Below are positions 6,241-9,363 of a stretch of 9,363 bases of DNA, one piece after another; the stretch's first letter is position 1; the number at the start of each line of letters is the position of its first letter. The position numbers and the translations under genes were made by a program. Below the pieces are notes generated by a model that worked only from the letters and a program-made list of their open reading frames with translations, searched no databases and was not told the origin of the DNA. The stretch lies in NCBI RefSeq assembly GCF_001279725.1, contig NZ_LGDE01000045.1, positions 1-9,363 on the forward strand, in the 5' to 3' direction. The DNA comes from Streptomyces sp. WM4235 (lineage in GTDB: Bacteria > Actinomycetota > Actinomycetes > Streptomycetales > Streptomycetaceae).

Positions 6241-6542
6241 GACCCGGCTCCACTGGTTGAGGGTGCGCGCCGGCGTCCAGGTATACCGGTGGCCTTCATC
6301 TGGTCGATGCGGTTGCCGCTGTTGCGGGTGTGGGCGAACCAGAAGTGGGCACCGAAGCCACCGCCCACCTGGTGAAGGTCTTCCTTCCCCTCATAGGTTC
6401 CCAGCCCCGCGGGGTCCGTGAAGCTCCAGGACATGGTGCCCGAGTTGGTCCACGACTTGGAGCAGTCGCTGCGGAGGGTCGGCGCGCTCGCGCTGACGTC
6501 GTCGATGATCAGCGCGTTCGACGGCAACCGACCTGATGTCGT

Positions 6543-6566
6543 GCAGTCGGGCAGTCGGGCAGTCCG
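6543..6566. repeat. 8-bp tandem repeat, two perfect copies and one near-perfect copy
   Basis: gcagtcgg occurs at 6543-6550 and 6551-6558, followed by gcagtccg at 6559-6566. In the minus-strand SGNH gene this adds 8 bases. Removing one perfect unit restores a continuous frame reading GLPDCTTSGRLPSNALIIDD. The repeat is therefore the likely cause of one frameshift, most simply by replication slippage. Confidence 0.85.
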
Positions 6567-6814
6567 GAGTTGCCCCGGCCGAGTTCGGCCCGGAGCGTCT
6601 TGCAGGTGAGTGTCTCATTGCCGCACTCGGTGGCGCAGGCAGTCTTCCACTTGGCGTTCGCGTGGTACCAGTACAGCTTGTAGCAGGCCTCGTCGGCGGA
6701 CTGGGGCGGGCTGCCCGCGTTGCAGCCGTTGCTCGCGTTGCAGAACGTGTCGAGAGGGGGCTTGATCGCCCGTGTGTCTTACGGGGATGTGTCGCCCCGG
6801 CCGGGCGGCGACGG

Positions 6815-7057
6815 TCAGGCGTCCGGGCGGTCGGCCACCGGGCGGCCAGGGCCGGGGCACCGCGGGCGCGGACGGCGGCGCTGCAACGCCTGGAACGACA
6901 GCCGGCCGACCGCGCTGTCCCAGACGACGAGCTCGCCGTCGAGGACCATGCCGTCGGGGCGCTGCCCGGCGGCCGCCACCAGGTCCGACCACCGCGGTCC
7001 TGGACCAGCGCCCCTCGCCTGCCTCCTGTCGTTGACCATTCCCGCCGACCACACCAC
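6815..7057 (-). pseudogene. Remnant of an ATP-dependent DNA ligase (adenylation domain)
   Basis: Codons from about 6994 down to 6875 read RWSDLVAAAGQRPDGMVLDG followed by ELVVWDSAVGRLSFQALQRR. The LDGELVVWD...GRLSFQALQRR segment matches the region around nucleotidyltransferase motif III in actinobacterial ATP-dependent DNA ligases (LigC/LigD type). After QALQRR the homologous sequence seems to continue in another frame as VRARGAPALAARWPT (about 6873-6832), so there is a frameshift too. Motif I with the adenylated Lys (K-x-D-G) and motifs IV-V are absent, so no active ligase can be made. The fragment is only about 65-75 codons, flanked by the truncated SGNH gene and the cyclophilin gene. It marks a rearrangement breakpoint at about 6780-6830. 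Confidence 0.7.
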
Positions 7058-7110
7058 GCCCTAGACTGCGACCGCTCCAAAACCTGGCGATCATCAGGAG
7101 GGCGTACAAG

Positions 7111-7836
7111 ATGAACCGAGCACTGATCAGCGCATTCGCGGCCGTGACGTTAGTTGTGTCCGGGGGAAGTGCCGCCACCGCTTCCGACGGCACTCCGCCG
7201 CGCACCACGCACGGCCCTTGCCAGTACACACAGACCCCGGACGAGCCGCCCGCGCGTCATGTTCCACTGCCGCCCGACCCGCGGCGCACCCCTGGCCGTG
7301 GCACGGTTGACATGGCTGTCGCGACCAGTCAGGGTCCGCTCCCGCTGCGTTTGGACCAGGCCAAGGCGCCGTGCACGGTCCAGAGTTTCCTGCACCTGGC
7401 ACGGCATGGGTTCTATGACCGAACGGTGTGCCACCGTCTGACGGCGTATCCGACGCTGAAGGTCCTGCAGTGCGGCGACCCGACCGGGACCGGTGAGGGA
7501 GGGCCCGGGTACAAGTACAAGGACGAGCTACCGGTGGATTTGCCACCCGCACCGACCGATCCGACCGGCGCGCGCCGCCTGTACGGGCGCGGCCTGCTGG
7601 CGATGGCCAACGCCGGTCCGGACACGAACGGCTCACAGTTCTTCGTCGTCTACGGCGACTCCGCACTACGCCCGAACTACACGGTGTTCGGCACGGTCGG
7701 CCCCGACGGCCTGGCAACACTCGACAAAACCGCCGCCGGAGGAATCCAGCCGACCGCGGAGGACCCGGCACCGGTCGACGGCACACCCGTGCTGCGGACC
7801 GAGCTCCTCCGCGTCCGGCCGTCCTGCCGGCATTGA
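7111..7836 (+). CDS. Secreted cyclophilin-type peptidyl-prolyl cis-trans isomerase
   Basis: The 241-residue protein begins with a short signal peptide (MNRALISAFAAVTLVVSGGS, probable cleavage near ATAS), then a Pro-rich linker and a cyclophilin domain from about residue 64. Recognisable parts are FYDRTVCHRLT (101-111, with Arg109 at the usual catalytic Arg), LQCGDPTGTGEGGPGYKYKDE (119-139), GLLAMANAGPDTNGSQFFVVY (161-181) and NYTVFGTV (189-196). Cyclophilins catalyse prolyl isomerisation and help proteins fold, here presumably outside the membrane. Cys residues (37, 88, 107, 121, 239) could form disulfides. AGGAGGG lies 8 bases before the ATG. A TAGACT sequence at 7062-7067 resembles a -10 box, but no -35 at the right spacing is seen. 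Codon 14 is TTA (7150-7152), so translation probably needs the bldA tRNA. The gene appears monocistronic, with a hairpin after the stop. Confidence 0.9.
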   Translation: MNRALISAFAAVTLVVSGGSAATASDGTPPRTTHGPCQYTQTPDEPPARHVPLPPDPRRTPGRGTVDMAVATSQGPLPLRLDQAKAPCTVQSFLHLARHGFYDRTVCHRLTAYPTLKVLQCGDPTGTGEGGPGYKYKDELPVDLPPAPTDPTGARRLYGRGLLAMANAGPDTNGSQFFVVYGDSALRPNYTVFGTVGPDGLATLDKTAAGGIQPTAEDPAPVDGTPVLRTELLRVRPSCRH

Positions 7837-7842
7837 CTCCCC

Positions 7843-7867
7843 GCGGCCGCGCCGAAGCCGCGGCCGC
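7843..7867 (+). terminator. GC-rich hairpin after the cyclophilin gene
   Basis: gcggccgcg (7843-7851) and cgcggccgc (7859-7867) are exact reverse complements of 9 bp with a 7-base loop (ccgaagc). The stem starts 6 bases after the TGA of the cyclophilin gene. Strong GC stems without a T-tract are common terminators in streptomycetes. Confidence 0.65.
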
Positions 7868-7900
7868 TGCGGTGGCGCCTGTCCGGGGGCAAGGGCGGGG

Positions 7901-8200
7901 GTGGTGGTCGACACCGCCGCGCTGCTCTGGGAGATCCGGCACGTGACCTCGGAGCAGCAGAAGCGGCTCGGCGCGTACGCGGTGGCACCGGGGCCGGCCC
8001 CGGCGGGAGCGGCGGGATCCGCGGCTGGTGTCCTCGGAGCCCCGGGGCGTACTGTTCCCGGCCCCCCTGGGCGGGCGCTGTCACCGGGCCGTCTGGCGCC
8101 GGCTCTTCGGGCGGAGGATCATCCGGTGGGCACGGGCCGTCGACCGGCGGCTGCCCGACCGAGGGCCCGGTTCGAGCGGGCCGGGGGGAGGCGCGCATGA
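7901..8200 (+). pseudogene. Hypothetical gene, first of an overlapping pair, with two compensating frame changes
   Basis: A frame from GTG 7901 or 7904, preceded by GGGCGGGGG, reads VDTAALLWEIRHVTSEQQKR and LGAYA. Shortly afterwards (about 7980) the coding-like frame, judged by GC-ending codons, moves by one base to read WHRGRPRRERRDPRLVSSEP, then RGVLFPAPLGGRCHRAVWRR and RWARAVDRRLPD. Near 8163 it moves back to the first frame and ends ARFERAGGRRA with the TGA at 8198-8200. That stop overlaps the next ATG in ATGA fashion. The simplest reading is one inserted and one deleted base in a gene of about 99 codons. It is also possible that the uninterrupted first frame is really expressed, but its middle is low-complexity Ala/Gly/Pro with poor codon bias. 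The family is not recognised. Confidence 0.45.
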
Positions 8201-8809
8201 CCGCCGCGGAACAGCTCAACTGGGCAGCCCTGTTGCGGTTCGACCAGGAGCGGGGGCTGTAGGGCTGCCGGCACGACGCGGAGGCCGCCGGCCGCCGGGG
8301 GGACGGCCGGGCCCGTTACCTCCAGGAGGTCGCCCAGCTGGACATGCTGCCCAGGCTCTGGGAGTTCGGGGTCCCGCTCACCGAGGAGGAGTACCAGGAC
8401 GCGGGGCGGGTGCGGTCGTGGATGACCCACGAGCAGGCGGCGGCCCGTCACGAGGCACTGTCCCGGTACCCGCCGCCGCCGGGCCGGAGCCGGGACCCCC
8501 ACATCCGGTACTTCTGGTCCCCGGACGGCCACCTCATGTACGTGACCACGGCCCGTGACGACGGCCGATTCGTCGTCAACCACGGTTTCCTGACGCCCGA
8601 ATGGGCCGACCGGCTGCGCCGGGACATGCCGCGGCTGGCGCACCCGGTGACCCTGTACGAGAGGAACCAGAAAGCGGTCCGAGGCCACGAGGGAGCCCCG
8701 GCACGACCAGGCCGAGGGTGACGGCCTGGACCGGGTCGGTGCCCGAGGCCTGCGGGGCCGGCTGCTGCCGAGGCTGGGACGACTGCTGCTGCTCGGTGAT
8801 GGAACGTGA
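8197..8809 (+). pseudogene. Hypothetical gene with in-frame amber codon and late frameshift
   Basis: GGGGGAGG is placed 5 bases before the ATG at 8197, an excellent start. The frame reads MTAAEQLNWAALLRFDQERG, Leu, then TAG at 8260-8262, and continues open in the same frame with GCRHDAEAAGRRGDGRARYL, QEVAQLDMLPRLWEFGVPLT, YFWSPDGHLMYVTTARDD and FVVNHGFLTPEWADRLRR. It closes with a TGA at 8719-8721. After about 8670 another frame has better codon bias and a more protein-like end (SEATREPRHDQAEG to LGRLLLLGDGT, TGA 8807-8809), which suggests a third lesion. The product would be roughly 200 residues, soluble, with no known motif. An internal ATG at 8344 opens the remaining 125-codon frame but has no ribosome site. 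The gene overlaps the upstream ORF by 4 bases (ATGA), so the two formed an operon. Amber readthrough is possible but unsupported. Confidence 0.6.
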
Positions 8810-8852
8810 GAGTCCTCAAGGGCCGGGGCAGTTTGCCGGCTGGCGCAGGTGA

Positions 8853-8867
8853 GGCGGGGTACCCGCC
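8853..8867. terminator. Small hairpin between convergent genes
   Basis: ggcggg (8853-8858) and cccgcc (8862-8867) are exact reverse complements with a 3-base loop (gta). The site lies between the ends of the plus-strand hypothetical gene and the minus-strand membrane-protein gene, where a bidirectional terminator would be expected. The stem is short and no T-tract is visible, so confidence is limited. Confidence 0.4.
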
Positions 8868-8932
8868 CGACAAACACGCGTGGCGTCGGCTCCGCTACGA
8901 CAGTCCGGGTGGGGGCCGGGACCAGTCCGGGA

Positions 8933-9361
8933 TCAATGGGCGGTGTTCTGGGAGGCCGGGTACGTCGGCCGGGTCCGGAATGCGGCCGGGCGGGCCACGA
9001 GGCAGGTGAGAGCGCCGAGGACGAATCCGTATACGGACACCAGACCATGGCCATTGGCCTGGGCGAACCACATCACCAGGCCGAGTACCGGCACACCGAC
9101 CGCGAAAAGGATCTCCACGCGCTGCGCCTTGTCCAGGCCCGTACGTGAAGTTGGCAGTTCGCGCAGGAGGCGGAGGAGGAGGGCGGCGGCGAGAGTAGCG
9201 CCGAGGAAGTAGGTGGCTCCTGAACTGCCCGCGAAGTTGCGTGGGTCGGTGCTGTGGTGGCCGCCCGCGGCAAAGAGGGTGTCGATGTGCTCCGGCAGTA
9301 GGATCCCGGCGAGGAACAGGCCGACGGTGATCGGGGTTCTCCAGAACCAGTCGGCCAGGGC
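8933..9361 (-). CDS. Multi-pass membrane protein, C-terminal part, unknown function
   Basis: The frame is open from the right edge of the window to a TGA at 8933-8935, giving 142 visible residues; the start lies beyond the window. An amphipathic start (ALADWFWRTP) leads into four hydrophobic segments at about visible residues 11-30 (ITVGLFLAGILLPEHIDTLF), 49-66 (GATYFLGATLAAALLLRL), 84-101 (ILFAVGVPVLGLVMWFAQ) and 107-124. A loop containing GGHHSTDPRNF sits between the first and second, and a basic loop (RELPTSRTGLDKAQR) between the second and third. The tail RTRPTYPASQNTAH is polar. The frame has good GC-ending codon bias, unlike the overlapping frames. I do not recognise the family; it could be part of an integral membrane protein of a transporter or sensor. 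It is convergent with the hypothetical pair upstream. Confidence 0.75.
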   Translation of the reverse strand, partial: ALADWFWRTPITVGLFLAGILLPEHIDTLFAAGGHHSTDPRNFAGSSGATYFLGATLAAALLLRLLRELPTSRTGLDKAQRVEILFAVGVPVLGLVMWFAQANGHGLVSVYGFVLGALTCLVARPAAFRTRPTYPASQNTAH

Positions 9362-9363
9362 GG

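Larger units (their letters stand above)
4996..6778 (-). pseudogene. Large golvesin-domain SGNH/GDSL hydrolase gene, 5'-truncated with two frameshifts
   Basis: Upstream of the hydrolase frame, two more in-order pieces of the same protein can be read on the minus strand. From 6778 a frame gives KPPLDTFCNASNGCNAG, then ADEACYKLYWYHANAKWKT, ATECGNETLTCKTL and NSGLPDCPTA. After a frame change within the repeat at 6543-6566 it continues as LPSNALIIDDVSASAPTLR, WSFTDPAGLGTYEGKEDL and FGAHFWFAHTRNSGNRIDQ up to MKATG. After a two-base shift at 6282-6285 it continues as TWTPARTLNQWSRVMVHLPD into the hydrolase frame. FWFAHT...KATGTW...VMVHLPDHG is the typical order of the golvesin C-terminal-like domain seen before SGNH domains in very large streptomycete secreted proteins. 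An in-frame TAA at 6781-6779 marks where homology ends, so the true N-terminus (normally hundreds of residues with a signal peptide) is lost. The next sequence upstream is an unrelated ligase remnant. Confidence 0.8.

Noticed and set aside
7032..7067. TTGACC and TAGACT as a -35/-10 promoter for the cyclophilin gene
   Set aside because: The spacing is 24 bases, too long for a vegetative promoter, so only the TAGACT -10 likeness is mentioned and no promoter is called.
6391..7080. Minus-strand open frame of 229 codons crossing the ligase and SGNH remnants
   Set aside because: It strings together out-of-frame pieces of two unrelated genes and is Arg/Ser/Thr-rich; only short parts coincide with true remnants.
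8119..9054. Minus-strand open frame of 311 codons
   Set aside because: It is opposite the hypothetical pair and overlaps the membrane-protein frame; composition is Pro/Arg-rich with no hydrophobic or domain pattern.
1..9363. CRISPR array, tRNA, rRNA, riboswitch or defence system
   Set aside because: No regularly spaced repeats, tRNA cloverleaf sequences, rRNA motifs or known defence-protein signatures were seen on either strand.

Overview
The window looks like chromosomal DNA of Streptomyces or a close relative. GC content is very high, genuine reading frames have strong GC bias at the third codon position, and starts are preceded by GGAGG-type ribosome binding sites. One gene carries a rare TTA leucine codon. 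The protein families seen (HSL-type esterase with MarR, CehA/McbA-type PHP protein, golvesin-domain SGNH hydrolase, secreted cyclophilin) are all common in streptomycetes. All assignments come from reading the sequence and recognising motifs; no database search was run.

Layout. (1) 1-99: right end of an IS3-family element (last codons of the transposase, then the terminal inverted repeat), running directly into a 5'-truncated, probably once-exported protein (100-562). (2) 563-1522: about 960 bp with no convincing gene, one strong palindrome and one operator-like inverted repeat. (3) 1523-2990: a divergent pair, an HSL-family alpha/beta hydrolase on the minus strand and a MarR regulator on the plus strand. 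The 106-bp gap between them holds three ATTCC-NN-GGAA(T) palindromes. A long hairpin follows the MarR gene. (4) 3039-3415: a small acidic ORF of doubtful status. (5) 3416-4357: a PHP-domain (CehA/McbA-like) metallohydrolase, minus strand.

(6) 4531-6778, minus strand: an SGNH/GDSL hydrolase gene and a one-base-overlapping gene for a membrane-anchored protein. Both appear damaged. The upstream gene has lost its 5' end and has two frameshifts in its golvesin-like domain, one explained by an 8-bp tandem duplication and one by a TA duplication. The downstream gene has a single-base frameshift. (7) 6815-7057: a remnant of an ATP-dependent DNA ligase. (8) 7111-7836: an intact secreted cyclophilin-type peptidyl-prolyl isomerase with a TTA codon in its signal peptide, followed by a GC-rich hairpin. 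(9) 7901-8809: two overlapping plus-strand genes of unknown function, both broken (two compensating frame changes in the first; an in-frame amber codon and a late frameshift in the second). (10) 8933-9361: the C-terminal part of a multi-pass membrane protein on the minus strand that continues past the window.

The main message is gene decay. Intact genes (esterase, MarR, PHP, cyclophilin) alternate with truncated or frameshifted ones, as expected for accessory chromosome-arm DNA. A share of the single-base frameshifts could instead be assembly errors; the 8-bp duplication and the amber codon are harder to explain that way. I found no clear defence island, biosynthetic cluster, CRISPR array or RNA gene. 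The least-explained unit is the two-gene hypothetical module at 7901-8809.
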